Assembly (NCBI RefSeq): GCF_013113715.1
Contig: NZ_CP053344.1
Span: 1,860,001 to 1,924,000, forward strand
Source of the DNA: Herbiconiux sp. SALV-R1
GTDB lineage: Bacteria; Actinomycetota; Actinomycetes; Actinomycetales; Microbacteriaceae
Direction of reading: 5' to 3'
Length of the DNA stretch: 64,000 bases
Shown: positions 1-8,873 of the stretch, piece after piece
How positions within the stretch are numbered: the first letter of the stretch is position 1
Layout of the letters: each line of letters opens with the position of its first letter
Program-made: the position numbers and the translations under genes
The notes under the pieces: generated by a model
Database searches by the model: none
What the model was told of the DNA's origin: nothing
What the model saw: the letters and a program-made list of their open reading frames with translations, nothing else

Positions 1-405
1 GGGGCGGGGCTTGCCGTGACGGTGGCCTTCATAGCGGGGCTGAGCGGATGCTCGTTCCTCCCCGGCAGCCGGAGCGCGTGCCTTCCCGTGCTCGAGGTCG
101 CGCCCTCCCCGGCGGTGGCGGGCGACTCCATCACCGTCACCGCGCCCGACCCCTGCGAGGTCGACGTGCCCGACGGCGGCTGGGAAATCGTCGTCACCCT
201 CGAGGGCGGCGACCCCGTGCTCACCCGCACCACCACGCAACCCTTCGACGGCGCCTTTGAACTGACGCTTGACCTCCCGGCCGACCTCCCGCCCGGCCAG
301 GCCTACGTCGACATCGCCAACTGGACATCCGTCCCCTGCGACGACACCGGCACCTCGAGCTGCGCCTCCCCCGCCCGCCCCTTCGAGGTCGTCGCCCCCG
401 AGTAG
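1..405 (+). CDS. Putative lipoprotein, 5' partial
   Basis: The open frame is already open at base 1, so the true start probably lies upstream; an internal GTG at 16 is possible but would leave a very short signal. The first residues are hydrophobic and end in LSGC, a lipobox, which predicts lipid attachment and export to the outer face of the membrane. The remaining roughly 115 residues have no recognised family but look like a beta-rich extracellular domain with paired cysteines. Only the last 27 bases of the gene resemble the 3' end of each downstream repeat unit. Function unknown. Confidence 0.6.
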   Translation, partial: GAGLAVTVAFIAGLSGCSFLPGSRSACLPVLEVAPSPAVAGDSITVTAPDPCEVDVPDGGWEIVVTLEGGDPVLTRTTTQPFDGAFELTLDLPADLPPGQAYVDIANWTSVPCDDTGTSSCASPARPFEVVAPE

Positions 406-415
406 CCCTGCCCCC

Positions 416-670
416 GCCGAAAGAGCGCGAAGTGCCCCCTCACGTGCGGGGAGGGGGCACTGTGCGCTCTCTCGGCACCCCCTCGAGGTCGTCGACCCCG
501 AGTAGCCCCGCCCGCCGAGAGGGCGCGAAGTGCCCCCTCACGTGCGGGGAGGGGGCACTGTGCGCTCTCTCGGCACCCCCTCGAGGTCGTCGCCCCCGAG
601 TAGCCCCGCCCCGCCGAGAGGGCGCGAAATGCCCCCTCACGTGCGGGGAGGGGGCACTTCGTGCTCTGTC
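416..670. repeat. Three tandem ~98-bp units with a palindromic core
   Basis: Units begin with GCCGA at 416, 514 and 613 (periods 98 and 99). Each carries a 10-bp stem, GTGCCCCCTC with GAGGGGGCAC, at 432-441/451-460, 530-539/549-558 and 629-638/648-657; the third has one mismatch. The spaces between cores repeat the end of the lipoprotein gene, including its stop codon (381-405, again 481-504 and 580-603). The stretch between the lipoprotein stop and the next stop codon at 695 holds nothing else. The hairpins probably act as bidirectional terminators between convergent genes. Confidence 0.85.
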
Positions 671-694
671 GAGCGGCTGGAGGGGCCGGGGGGC

Positions 695-1558
695 TTACAG
701 GAGGCTCTTGGTGTGCCAGACGGTCTTGGTTTCGGTGAAGGCGGTGATGCGGTCGAGGGTGGGGGTGGCGGCGTCGGGGCCCTGCTCGGGCGGGAGCACG
801 CGCTTGAGGGTCTCGGCGGCGGCGATCTCGAGGTCGATCCAGTCGAGGTCGGCGGCGCCGGTGAGGTCGAGCGCGTTGACGTCGGCGTGGGTGGCGAGCC
901 ACGGGGCGATCTCGGCCGGCGAGCCGGTGAGCACGTTCACGACGCCCTTCGGGAAGTCGCTCGTGGCGAGCACCTCGGCGAGCGTGATGGCCGAGAGCGG
1001 ATGCTTCTGGCTGGCCACCACGACCACGGCGTTCCCCGACACCAGGGCCGGCGCGATCACGCTGACGAGCCCGAGCAGCGCAGAGTCCTGCGGGGCGATC
1101 ATCGCGACCACACCCGTGGGCTCCGGCACCGAGATGTTGAAGTAGGGCCCCGCGACCGGGTTGGCGTTGCCCGCCACCTGCGCGAACTTGTCGGCCCAGC
1201 CGGCGTACCAGACCCAGCGGTCGATGGCCTCGTCGACCTGCGCGCGGGCGGCCCCGCCCGACACACCCTCCTGCTTCACGATCTCGTCTTCGAACTGTGC
1301 GCGCCGGCCCTCGAGCACCTCGGCCACCCGGTACAGCACCTGCCCGCGGTTGTAGGCGGTGGCGCCGGCCCAACCCGAGACGGCGGCGCGGGCGGCGACG
1401 ATGGCGTCGCGCGCATCCTTCCGCGACGCCTGGGCCGCATTCGCGAGGAACGCGCCCTTCGCCGTCACGACCTCGTACACGCGACCCGACTCGCTGCGCG
1501 GGAACGCCCCGTTCACGAACAGCTTGTAGGTCTTCGGAATGCTGATGTGCGCGCTCAT
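695..1558 (-). CDS. Short aldehyde dehydrogenase-like protein, catalytic residues missing
   Basis: This 287-residue protein matches only the N-terminal NAD-binding half of the aldehyde dehydrogenase family (usual length near 490). The start ATG overlaps the stop of the full-length enzyme upstream (ATGA), so the two are probably translationally coupled. The catalytic-cysteine domain is absent. The conserved PWN is replaced by PQD (residues 156-158), which removes the oxyanion Asn, and the cofactor-contacting Lys is Val181. It ends with a normal stop and no frameshift is visible. It is probably a non-catalytic partner or regulator of the neighbouring enzyme; this role is inferred. It is the last gene of the deoC operon. 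Confidence 0.8.
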   Translation of the reverse strand: MSAHISIPKTYKLFVNGAFPRSESGRVYEVVTAKGAFLANAAQASRKDARDAIVAARAAVSGWAGATAYNRGQVLYRVAEVLEGRRAQFEDEIVKQEGVSGGAARAQVDEAIDRWVWYAGWADKFAQVAGNANPVAGPYFNISVPEPTGVVAMIAPQDSALLGLVSVIAPALVSGNAVVVVASQKHPLSAITLAEVLATSDFPKGVVNVLTGSPAEIAPWLATHADVNALDLTGAADLDWIDLEIAAAETLKRVLPPEQGPDAATPTLDRITAFTETKTVWHTKSLL

Positions 1559-3024
1559 GCGAGCCCTCCCGTGCGGTCGGCGGTGAGCCCGGCGGGCTTG
1601 AGGTACGCGGCGAGGCCGTGACGCCCGCCCTCGCGCCCGTAGCCCGACTCCTTGTAGCCGCCGAAGGGCGACGCCGGGTCGAAGCGGTTGAAGGTGTTGG
1701 CCCAGACGACGCCCGCGCGCAGCTTGTCGGCGACGGCGAGGATGCGCGACCCCTTGTCGCTCCAGATGCCGGCCGACAGGCCGTAGGGCGTGTTGTTCGC
1801 CTTGGCGATGGCCTCGGCGGGCGTGCGGAAGGTGAGCACCGACAGCACCGGGCCGAAGATCTCCTCGCGCGCGATGCGGTGCGAGGTCGACACGTTGGTG
1901 AAGATGGTGGGCGCGAACCAGAACCCGTTCTCGGGCAGCTCGCACGCGGGGCTCCAGCGCTCGGCGCCCTCGGCCTCGCCGATCTCGGAGAGCTCCCGGA
2001 TGCGCGCCAGCTGCTCCGCGCTGTTGATCGCCCCGACGTCGGTGTTCTTGTCGAGCGGGTCGCCCACGCGCAGCGTCGAGAGGCGGGTCTTGAGGCGCTC
2101 GACGACGTCGTCGTGGATCGACTCCTGCACGAGCAGCCGCGATCCGGCGCAGCACACGTGCCCCTGGTTGAAGAAGATGCCGTTGACGATGCCCTCGACA
2201 GCCTGGTCGATGGGGGCGTCGTCGAAGACGATGTTGGCCGCCTTGCCGCCGAGCTCGAGGGTGAGCTTCTTGCCGGTGCCCGCGGTGGAGCGCGCGATCT
2301 CGCGACCGACGGCGGTCGAGCCGGTGAACGCCACCTTGTTCACGTCGGGGTGGTTGACGAGCGCCCGGCCGGTCTCCCCCGCACCGGTGACGATGTTCAC
2401 CACACCGGCGGGCAGGTCGGCCTGCTGCAGGATCTCGGCGAACAGCAGCGCCGTGAGCGGCGTCGTCTCGGCGGGCTTCAGCACGACGGTGTTGCCGGCG
2501 GCCAGGGCGGGCGCGATCTTCCACGCGAGCATGAGCAGCGGGAAGTTCCACGGGATGACCTGGGCCGCCACACCGAGCGAGCGCGGGTTCGGGCCGAGGC
2601 CGGCGTGATCGAGCTTGTCGGCCCAGCCGGCGTAGTAGAAGAACCAGGCGGCGACGAGGGGGACGTCGACGTCGCGGCTCTCCTTGATGGGCTTGCCGTT
2701 GTCGAGCGACTCGGCGACGGCGAGCTCGCGGGCGCGCTCCTGCACCAGGCGCGCGATGCGGAAGAGGTACTTGCCGCGGTCGCGGCCGGAGAGCTTCGAC
2801 CAGGTCTTGTCGTAGGCCTTGCGGGCCGCGGCGACGGCGCGGTCGACGTCACCGGCGTCACCCGCGGCGATGCGGGCGATGACCTTTTCGGTGGCCGGCG
2901 AGATGGTGGCGAAGGTCTCGCCCGACCCCGCGGTGAAGTCGCCTCCGATGAAGTGCCCGTACTCGGGCTTCAGGTTGAGGATCGCCGTCGACTCGGGGGC
3001 CGGCGCGTATTCGAGGAATGACAT
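1555..3024 (-). CDS. Aldehyde dehydrogenase (NAD-dependent), deoC operon
   Basis: A full-length 489-residue member of the aldehyde dehydrogenase superfamily. It has PWNF around Asn160, the cofactor Lys183, the general base Glu257 in LELGGK, the nucleophile Cys291 in NQGHVCCAG, EIFGPV and a C-terminal PFGGYKESGYGRE. It oxidises an aldehyde to the acid with NAD(P)+. It starts 10 bp after deoC, so the natural substrate is likely acetaldehyde, or another short aldehyde, released from deoxyribose-5-phosphate. The exact substrate cannot be read from sequence. Confidence 0.9.
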   Translation of the reverse strand: MSFLEYAPAPESTAILNLKPEYGHFIGGDFTAGSGETFATISPATEKVIARIAAGDAGDVDRAVAAARKAYDKTWSKLSGRDRGKYLFRIARLVQERARELAVAESLDNGKPIKESRDVDVPLVAAWFFYYAGWADKLDHAGLGPNPRSLGVAAQVIPWNFPLLMLAWKIAPALAAGNTVVLKPAETTPLTALLFAEILQQADLPAGVVNIVTGAGETGRALVNHPDVNKVAFTGSTAVGREIARSTAGTGKKLTLELGGKAANIVFDDAPIDQAVEGIVNGIFFNQGHVCCAGSRLLVQESIHDDVVERLKTRLSTLRVGDPLDKNTDVGAINSAEQLARIRELSEIGEAEGAERWSPACELPENGFWFAPTIFTNVSTSHRIAREEIFGPVLSVLTFRTPAEAIAKANNTPYGLSAGIWSDKGSRILAVADKLRAGVVWANTFNRFDPASPFGGYKESGYGREGGRHGLAAYLKPAGLTADRTGGLA

Positions 3025-3034
3025 GGGCGTGCTC

Positions 3035-4042
3035 CTAGTCGATCGTCACGTAGTCGGCGCCGGAGTAGTGCCCCGTGCGCAGCTTCTGCCGCTGCAGCAG
3101 CACGTCGTTCAAGAGGCTCGAGGCCCCGAAGCGGAACAGGTGCGGCACGAGCCACTCCTCCCCCACGGTCTCGGCCACGGTGACGAGGTACTTGATCGCA
3201 TCTTTCGACGAGCGGATGCCGCCGGCCGGCTTCACCCCGATCTTCTCGCCGGTGAGCCGGTGCCAGTCGCGCACGACCTCGAGCATGAGCAGCGTCACCG
3301 GGAGGGTGGCCGCGGGGGCCACCTTGCCGGTGGAGGTCTTGATGAAGTCGCCCCCGGCCAGGATGGAGAGCCAGGATGCGCGGCGCACGTTGTCGTAGGT
3401 GTTGAGCTCCCCGGTCTCGAGGATGACCTTGAGGTGCGCGAACGAGCCGTCGGCCCGCTGACAGGCCTCCTTCACGGCGACGATCTGGTCGAACACCTCG
3501 CCGTAGCGGCCCGCCAGGAACGCGCCGCGATCGATGACCATGTCGATCTCGTCGGCCCCCGCCGCCACGGCGTCGGCGGTGTCGGCGAGCTTGACGGCGA
3601 GAGACGCGCGACCCGAGGGGAAGGCGGTCGCTACGGCGGCGACGTTGATGCCCTGGTCGGTGCCCGCGGCGTGCGCCGAACCCAGCGCTTCGACGGCGTA
3701 GGGCACCATGTCGCCGTAGACGCAGACGGCCGCCACCCGCGGGGTGGTGGGGTCTGAAGCATCCGGAACCAGCGCCTTCGCCACGAGCGACCGCACCTTG
3801 CCGGGCGTGTCGGCGCCCTCGAGCGTGGTGAGGTCGATGAGCTCGATGATGCGGTCGAGCGCCCACGCCTTCGAGGTGGTCTTGATGGAGCGGGTGCCGA
3901 GGCCGGCCGCCCGCTGTTCGAGGCCCACGGCGTCGACGCCGGGGATGCCCTCCAGGTAGCGCTTGAGGGTCGACTCGGTGAGATCGTCACCGAGCACCTC
4001 GAGCGCGCGTTGTGCGGGGTTGACCGCTCTGTCGATGGTCAC
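3035..4042 (-). CDS. deoC: Deoxyribose-phosphate aldolase
   Basis: Cleaves 2-deoxyribose-5-phosphate to acetaldehyde and glyceraldehyde-3-phosphate in deoxynucleoside catabolism. Class I aldolase motifs are clear: EIDMVID near 165, LKVILETG around Lys205, FIKTSTGK with Schiff-base Lys235, and VKPAGGIR near 275. GTG at 4042 was chosen because a GGAGG sits just upstream and the residues before it are low-complexity Arg-rich sequence. That gives 335 residues, matching the longer DeoC form. It heads an operon with the two aldehyde dehydrogenase genes. Confidence 0.93.
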   Translation of the reverse strand: MTIDRAVNPAQRALEVLGDDLTESTLKRYLEGIPGVDAVGLEQRAAGLGTRSIKTTSKAWALDRIIELIDLTTLEGADTPGKVRSLVAKALVPDASDPTTPRVAAVCVYGDMVPYAVEALGSAHAAGTDQGINVAAVATAFPSGRASLAVKLADTADAVAAGADEIDMVIDRGAFLAGRYGEVFDQIVAVKEACQRADGSFAHLKVILETGELNTYDNVRRASWLSILAGGDFIKTSTGKVAPAATLPVTLLMLEVVRDWHRLTGEKIGVKPAGGIRSSKDAIKYLVTVAETVGEEWLVPHLFRFGASSLLNDVLLQRQKLRTGHYSGADYVTID

Positions 4043-4108
4043 GACGCCTCCGTGTCTGTCTCGTCGTTCGCGGCACCTCGGCCGCAGGGGCGCCTCACGG
4101 CGCACCCG

Positions 4109-5491
4109 TCAATTGTGCCACTGGTCTTCGAGCATCCGCGGTTTAGCGACCACTGCACCGGCTATCCACAGGGCGAGTGCACTGCCGATGAGCACGAGCA
4201 GCGCGGCGGTCCAGCCGCCGGTGAGGTCGTGCAGCACTCCGAGCAGAAGGGGGCCGAGCGCGCCGAGCACGTAGCCGAAGCTCTGCACGAAGGAGCTCAG
4301 CGCGACGGTGCCCTGCGGGGTGCGGGTGCGCAGGTTGATGAGCACGAGGCAGAGCGGGAACAGCAACGGCCCGAGCCCGATGAACGCCACCCAGAGCCAG
4401 AGCGGGCCGCCCGGCAGGAGGAGCAGTCCGCCGTAGCCGGCCAGGTAGAACAGCACCCCGGCGGTGAGCAGCGACCCCACCGAGCCGAGCCGGGTGGCGA
4501 GCACGGGCACGAAGAGCGAGGCGGGCAGGCCCATCACCGAGAACAGCGAGAGCAGCAGGCCCGCGGTGGCCTGGTCGACGCCGGCGACCTGCGTGAGGAT
4601 CTCGGGCAGCCAGGCGAACATCGCGTACGCGTTCATCGAGGTGATGGCGAAGGTGAGCATGAGCGACCAGGCGATGGGCGAGCGCACCATCCTGCCGAAG
4701 GTGGCGGAGGGGCCGTCGGATGCGCGGGGCGCGGCGGCCGGGCGCGGTGCGGCCGATGAGGTCTCGCCCACCGAGGCGCGGGGTGTCGCGACCCCGCCGG
4801 GTGCGCCCGTGCGCGCCGAAGGCGTGCCGGGTGCGTCGGCCGTGCCGGGTGTGCCGGCGGTGGTGGTGCCCGACCGTGCACCGGATGCGCGCATCCGTTC
4901 CGACACCGTGAGTGAGATGAGCGGGGCCAGGGCCAGCACCGCGAACACCGCCCACAGCGCCACCGAGGTGCGCCAGCCCGCCGCCTCGGCGACCGGTACG
5001 GCGATGAGCGGCGGCACGGTCGCGCCGATGGCCATGACGGTGGCGTAGACCGAGGTGAGGAGACCGATGCGGTCGGGGAAGTAGCGGCGCACGAGGGGCG
5101 GCAGCAGGATGTTCGCCACGCCCATACCGGCGAAGGCGAGCGTGCTCCCCACGACGAGCACGAGGTAGTCGCCCGAGCTCGCCCGCACCAGGTGACCGGC
5201 GAGCAGCACCACCATCGCTCCGATGACGGTGGGCTGGAGACCGAAGCGGCGCTGCAGGAAGGGGGCGACGAGGCCCACCACGCCGAAGCAGACGGGCGGG
5301 AGCAGCCCGAGGAACCCGATGCCGATGCTGCCGAGCGCGATGTCGTCGTCGATCTGCTCGAAGATGGGCGAGAGCGCCCCGACCGCCGTGCGCAGGTTGA
5401 GCGCCACGAACACGATCGTGAACAGGGCGAGCGCCCGGCCGCGCCAGAGCGGCCCGGGGCGGTCGGCCCGCGGCACCTCAGTCTGCGGCAC
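4109..5491 (-). CDS. MFS transporter, CynX/NimT type
   Basis: A 460-residue polytopic membrane protein with about 12 predicted helices. The first helix region carries ALNLRTAVGALSPI, typical of the CynX/NimT branch of the major facilitator superfamily (cyanate, nitroimidazole and related transporters or exporters). A central Ala/Pro/Thr/Gly-rich cytoplasmic loop, about residues 200-265, is longer than usual. The GTG start overlaps the 3' end of ribF by 14 bp, so it is probably co-transcribed with it. The substrate is unknown. Confidence 0.85.
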   Translation of the reverse strand: MPQTEVPRADRPGPLWRGRALALFTIVFVALNLRTAVGALSPIFEQIDDDIALGSIGIGFLGLLPPVCFGVVGLVAPFLQRRFGLQPTVIGAMVVLLAGHLVRASSGDYLVLVVGSTLAFAGMGVANILLPPLVRRYFPDRIGLLTSVYATVMAIGATVPPLIAVPVAEAAGWRTSVALWAVFAVLALAPLISLTVSERMRASGARSGTTTAGTPGTADAPGTPSARTGAPGGVATPRASVGETSSAAPRPAAAPRASDGPSATFGRMVRSPIAWSLMLTFAITSMNAYAMFAWLPEILTQVAGVDQATAGLLLSLFSVMGLPASLFVPVLATRLGSVGSLLTAGVLFYLAGYGGLLLLPGGPLWLWVAFIGLGPLLFPLCLVLINLRTRTPQGTVALSSFVQSFGYVLGALGPLLLGVLHDLTGGWTAALLVLIGSALALWIAGAVVAKPRMLEDQWHN

Positions 5492-6416
5492 GGAGGATGG
5501 CGCGCACGCCCTCGACGTCGCGGTTCATCTGGTCGATCAGCGGGTCGATGCCGGTGTACTTCACCATGCCCCGGATGCGCGCCACGAACGCCACCTCGAC
5601 GACGTGACCGTAGAGGTCGAGGTCTTCGTCGAGCACGAACGCCTCGACCTGCTTCGGCGGCACCCCGTCGAAGGTGGGGTTGCTGCCCACCGACACGGCG
5701 GCCGGGTAGCGCTCGACGCCGTCGGTGAGCCAGCCGGCGTAGACGCCGTCGGCCGGGATCATGCCCTCAGACTCCGGCGAGAGGTTCGCGGTGGGGAAGC
5801 CCAACTCGCGTCCGCGCTTGGCGCCGTGCACCACTTCGCCGCGCACGGCGGGCGCGCGGCCGAGGAACTCGCCCGCCCGGGCGACGTCGCCCTCGGCGAG
5901 CAGCTGTCTGATCCAACTCGACGACACCTTGCGGGTGTCGCCCGGCTTCACCTCGGGGATGAGGTCGACGTCGAAGCCGAACTCGGCGCCCAGCTCGCGC
6001 AGGGTGTCGACGTCACCGCTGCCGTCGACGCCGAAGCGGAAGTCGTCTCCCACCATCACCACCGACGCCCCGCACACCTGCACCAGCACGCGCTCGACGA
6101 ACTCGCGCGGGCTCATCGACGCGAACGCGGCGTCGAAGCTGAGGAAGAGCGTGGTGTCGACACCGGTCGCGTCGAGCAGCTCGAGCCGCTGCTGGTTGCT
6201 CACCAGCACGTCGGGCCGGGCCTGCGGGTCGAGCTGGGCGAGCGGATGCCGGTCGAAGGTGATGACGATCGACTCCAGCCCGCGGTCACGGGCGACCTCG
6301 ATGAGCTCGCCGATGACGGCCTGGTGGCCGATGTGCACGCCGTCGAACTTGCCGATGGTGACGGCCGACGGGCCGAGCGGCGCGGGGACGGAGGGCAGGT
6401 CGAAGTAGGTCTTCAT
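5478..6416 (-). CDS. ribF: Bifunctional riboflavin kinase/FAD synthetase
   Basis: Phosphorylates riboflavin to FMN and adenylates FMN to FAD. The N-terminal nucleotidyltransferase domain shows IGKFDGVHIGHQ near residue 20 and VGDDFRFG in the middle. The C-terminal kinase domain shows GRELGFPTANL. The 312-residue length is normal. ATG at 6416 was chosen over an upstream start because the extension is Arg/Ala-rich and it gives a 4-bp ATGA overlap with the upstream membrane-protein gene. It lies in the truB region, as in many actinobacteria. Confidence 0.95.
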   Translation of the reverse strand: MKTYFDLPSVPAPLGPSAVTIGKFDGVHIGHQAVIGELIEVARDRGLESIVITFDRHPLAQLDPQARPDVLVSNQQRLELLDATGVDTTLFLSFDAAFASMSPREFVERVLVQVCGASVVMVGDDFRFGVDGSGDVDTLRELGAEFGFDVDLIPEVKPGDTRKVSSSWIRQLLAEGDVARAGEFLGRAPAVRGEVVHGAKRGRELGFPTANLSPESEGMIPADGVYAGWLTDGVERYPAAVSVGSNPTFDGVPPKQVEAFVLDEDLDLYGHVVEVAFVARIRGMVKYTGIDPLIDQMNRDVEGVRAILRAAD

Positions 6417-6826
6417 CGCGTGCGCCGCAGCCAGAGCATGCCGAGCACGGGGAGCACGAGCGGGATGAACAGGTACCCCATGCCGTACCACGACCACACC
6501 GAGGCCTTGGCGAACAGCTCGGGCAGGAACAGGCTCAGGGTGCCGACGGTGAGCACGCCGACGAGCTCGAAGGTGATGGTCACCCAGGCGACGCGGTACC
6601 AGACGGGCCCGGGCGCGATGAGCGCGACCGTCGCGACGATGTACACGACGGCGGCGACCGCCGAGAGCGTGTAGGCGAAGGGCGCTTGGTCGAACTTGCC
6701 GATGATCTCCACCACCGAGCGCCCGGTCGCCCCGAGGGCGAGGATGGCGTAGACGACGATGAGCACCCGGCCCACGCCGCGGGCACGGGTTCTGGGCGCG
6801 GGTGGTGCGAGGGTGTCGTTGGTCAT
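6413..6826 (-). CDS. Small membrane protein of unknown function
   Basis: A 137-residue protein with four predicted transmembrane helices and a short basic N-terminus. It lies between truB and ribF with an ATGA overlap into ribF. Its composition is that of an integral membrane protein with no charged catalytic motif. No family is recognised with confidence. Co-transcription with ribF suggests a housekeeping role, but no function should be assumed. Confidence 0.75.
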   Translation of the reverse strand: MTNDTLAPPAPRTRARGVGRVLIVVYAILALGATGRSVVEIIGKFDQAPFAYTLSAVAAVVYIVATVALIAPGPVWYRVAWVTITFELVGVLTVGTLSLFLPELFAKASVWSWYGMGYLFIPLVLPVLGMLWLRRTR

Positions 6827-6851
6827 GGCAGTACGAGTTTATGGCACCGGC

Positions 6852-7220
6852 TCAGGCCAGCTGCACGAACCAGATGACGTTCATGCGGTACACCATCACG
6901 GCGACGGCGAGGCAGACCGCCCCCAGCACGACGGTGCTCCAGCGGGTGCGGTCGATGAGCGCCCAGAATCCGCCGGCGAGCGGCAGCAGCACCGCCGAGA
7001 CGAGGTACACCCAGAACTCGAGCGGGTCGCCCGTCGGTGTGTTGCCGAACGCGGGTGCGACCAGCGCGACGACCAGTTGCACCACGAGCAGCACCTCGAC
7101 GAGCGCGGTGGCGCCCATGGTGAGGTCGTTCGGCACCTTGCCGGCGAGACCGAGGACGACGCAGAGGAGCCCGGCCACGACGGCGACCGCGACCTGGGTG
7201 TAGCTGAACCACTCGATCAT
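6852..7220 (-). CDS. Small membrane protein of unknown function
   Basis: A 122-residue protein with four predicted membrane helices. ATG at 7220 overlaps the truB stop (ATGA), indicating translational coupling to truB. The next gene, another four-helix protein, starts 25 bp further on, so the two may act together. The N-terminal MIEWFSYTQ segment is short and no export signal beyond the first helix is evident. Function unknown. Confidence 0.75.
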   Translation of the reverse strand: MIEWFSYTQVAVAVVAGLLCVVLGLAGKVPNDLTMGATALVEVLLVVQLVVALVAPAFGNTPTGDPLEFWVYLVSAVLLPLAGGFWALIDRTRWSTVVLGAVCLAVAVMVYRMNVIWFVQLA

Positions 7221-8206
7221 GCCGAGACCTCGCGTTCGTCGGGCGGGAAGTTCACGACGCTCTTCGCCGCTCCGCCCCTCACCTCGACGAGCCCCAGCAG
7301 GGCGCCACCCGGGGTGATCGCCGCGACGGGTGCTCCCGCCCGGGCGGCGTCGCGCAGCTCGGTGGGGGCCTCGACGCGCTGCCCGTGACCGAGCGCGACG
7401 GCCTGTGCCTCGTCGAGCCGCCAGACCGGGAACAGCGTCTCGGCGGCTGCCGCAGCGGCCATGAGCGGCACGGATGCGCCCGAGTCCACGACGGAGCCGA
7501 GCTGGTCGAGCGAGCTCGCCTGGTCGACGGAGAACGGCCCGATGCGCGTGCGGCGCAGTGCCGTGAGGTGACCTCCCACGCCGAGGGCTGCGCCGACGTC
7601 GCGCGCGATGGCGCGGATGTAGGTGCCGGAGGAGCACACGACCCGCACGTCGACGTCGACGACCTCGGCGCCGGCGGCCGGCGCACCGTCGTCGGCCACG
7701 ACGCGCCGGGGGGCGCCGAGCAGCTCGATCTCGGAGATGGTGACCGATCGCGCGGCGAGCACGACCTCCTCCCCCGAGCGCACGCGGGCGTAGGCCCGCT
7801 TGCCGTCGACCTTGATGGCGCTCACGGAGCTCGGAACCTGCTCGACCTCTCCGGTCTGGTCGGCGAAGGCGGCGGCGAGGCGCGCATCCGTCAGCCCGGC
7901 GAGGAGCTCGGTGCCCGCGGGCTCGCCGAGCGCCTCGCCCTCGGCGTCGTCGGTGGTGGTCGCGACGCCGAGCCGCACGGTCGCGCGGTACTCCTTGTCG
8001 AGGCCGACCACGTAGGTGAGCAGGCGCGTCGAGCTGTTGACGCCCAGGATGAGGAGGCCGGTGGCCATCGGGTCGAGCGTTCCGGCGTGCCCCACCTTGC
8101 GGGTGCCGGCGAGGCGCCGCGTGCGCGCGACCACGTCGTGGCTCGTCATGCCGCCGCTCTTGTCGACGAGCAGGATGCCGCTTGCCGTGCTCGTCGCGTT
8201 TTTCAC
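7217..8206 (-). CDS. truB: tRNA pseudouridine(55) synthase
   Basis: Converts U55 of the tRNA T-loop to pseudouridine. The catalytic Asp sits in GHAGTLDPMATG near residue 44. KEYRATVRLG, GTYIRAIARD and the C-terminal substrate-binding segment follow the family order. It has 329 residues with a GTG start. In many actinobacteria truB follows rbfA directly; here mutY on the opposite strand and a kinase-like gene lie between them. Confidence 0.95.
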   Translation of the reverse strand: MKNATSTASGILLVDKSGGMTSHDVVARTRRLAGTRKVGHAGTLDPMATGLLILGVNSSTRLLTYVVGLDKEYRATVRLGVATTTDDAEGEALGEPAGTELLAGLTDARLAAAFADQTGEVEQVPSSVSAIKVDGKRAYARVRSGEEVVLAARSVTISEIELLGAPRRVVADDGAPAAGAEVVDVDVRVVCSSGTYIRAIARDVGAALGVGGHLTALRRTRIGPFSVDQASSLDQLGSVVDSGASVPLMAAAAAAETLFPVWRLDEAQAVALGHGQRVEAPTELRDAARAGAPVAAITPGGALLGLVEVRGGAAKSVVNFPPDEREVSA

Positions 8207-8216
8207 GCCTGCAACG

Positions 8217-8831
8217 CTAACAGGAGTCGGCGAAGCTCCGGCGCGGCCGCTCGGGGTCGTTCACGTCGACGATCGCGCTCGCGCCGAAGCGCGGCCCGGC
8301 CTCGGCCTGGTAGAGCTCGTCGGCCCCCGCGACCACCTCGGGGAGGCCGAACCCGCGGGTCTCGAGGTAGGCCGTGAAGTTCAGCTGGCCGCGCAGCCCC
8401 GGTCGCTGCAGGAACGGGCCGTCGAGCACGAGCACCGCGTCGGCAGGGGCCGTGAGCCAACGCGACTCGCGGGCCGTGTCGCGCTCGGCGTCGAACGCCG
8501 CGGTCTGGAACCCGGCGCTGCCGCCGAGGCGGAACGGCTCGATGAGCACGCGCTTCAGGGTGGAGTCGTCGTAGCGGTCGAAGTAGTACCCGGCCGCCGA
8601 GTCGGCGCCGCGCAGCTCGCGCTCGACCCTGGGCCGCTGGAAGTCGTCGAGCGAGGCCCGGAAGGTGTCGACGCCGTCGCGCCGGAACGCCTCGGCGAGG
8701 GCGTCGGCGAAGCGGGCCGTGCCCTCGACGCCGTCGACGCCGACGATCACCCGCCCGCGTCGGTAGTTGTGCCTGATCTCGCCCACGAGGGCGTCGGCGA
8801 ACTCGGACTCCGGGGTCGGTGGCTGCACCAT
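8217..8831 (-). CDS. Uridine-kinase-like P-loop protein with degenerate Walker A
   Basis: A 204-residue protein resembling the uridine kinase/phosphoribulokinase-like NTPases: an N-terminal nucleotide-binding segment, an ASLDDFQRPR motif like the SxDDF of these kinases, and a YYFDRYDD segment. Residues 31-40 read GVDGVEGTAR, where the family has a GK[ST] loop. The GK pair appears to be missing although the frame is intact. It may be a pseudokinase or bind a different ligand. It lies 10 bp upstream of truB. Confidence 0.7.
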   Translation of the reverse strand: MVQPPTPESEFADALVGEIRHNYRRGRVIVGVDGVEGTARFADALAEAFRRDGVDTFRASLDDFQRPRVERELRGADSAAGYYFDRYDDSTLKRVLIEPFRLGGSAGFQTAAFDAERDTARESRWLTAPADAVLVLDGPFLQRPGLRGQLNFTAYLETRGFGLPEVVAGADELYQAEAGPRFGASAIVDVNDPERPRRSFADSC

Positions 8832-8873
8832 GCTCCGAGTGTACGACCGTGCGGGCCGCGGCTCGCCGCCGCC

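Noticed and set aside
432-1621. Long plus-strand open frames opposite the aldehyde dehydrogenase genes
   Set aside because: They are Arg/Gly-rich shadows of the minus-strand genes, run through the repeat region and match no family.
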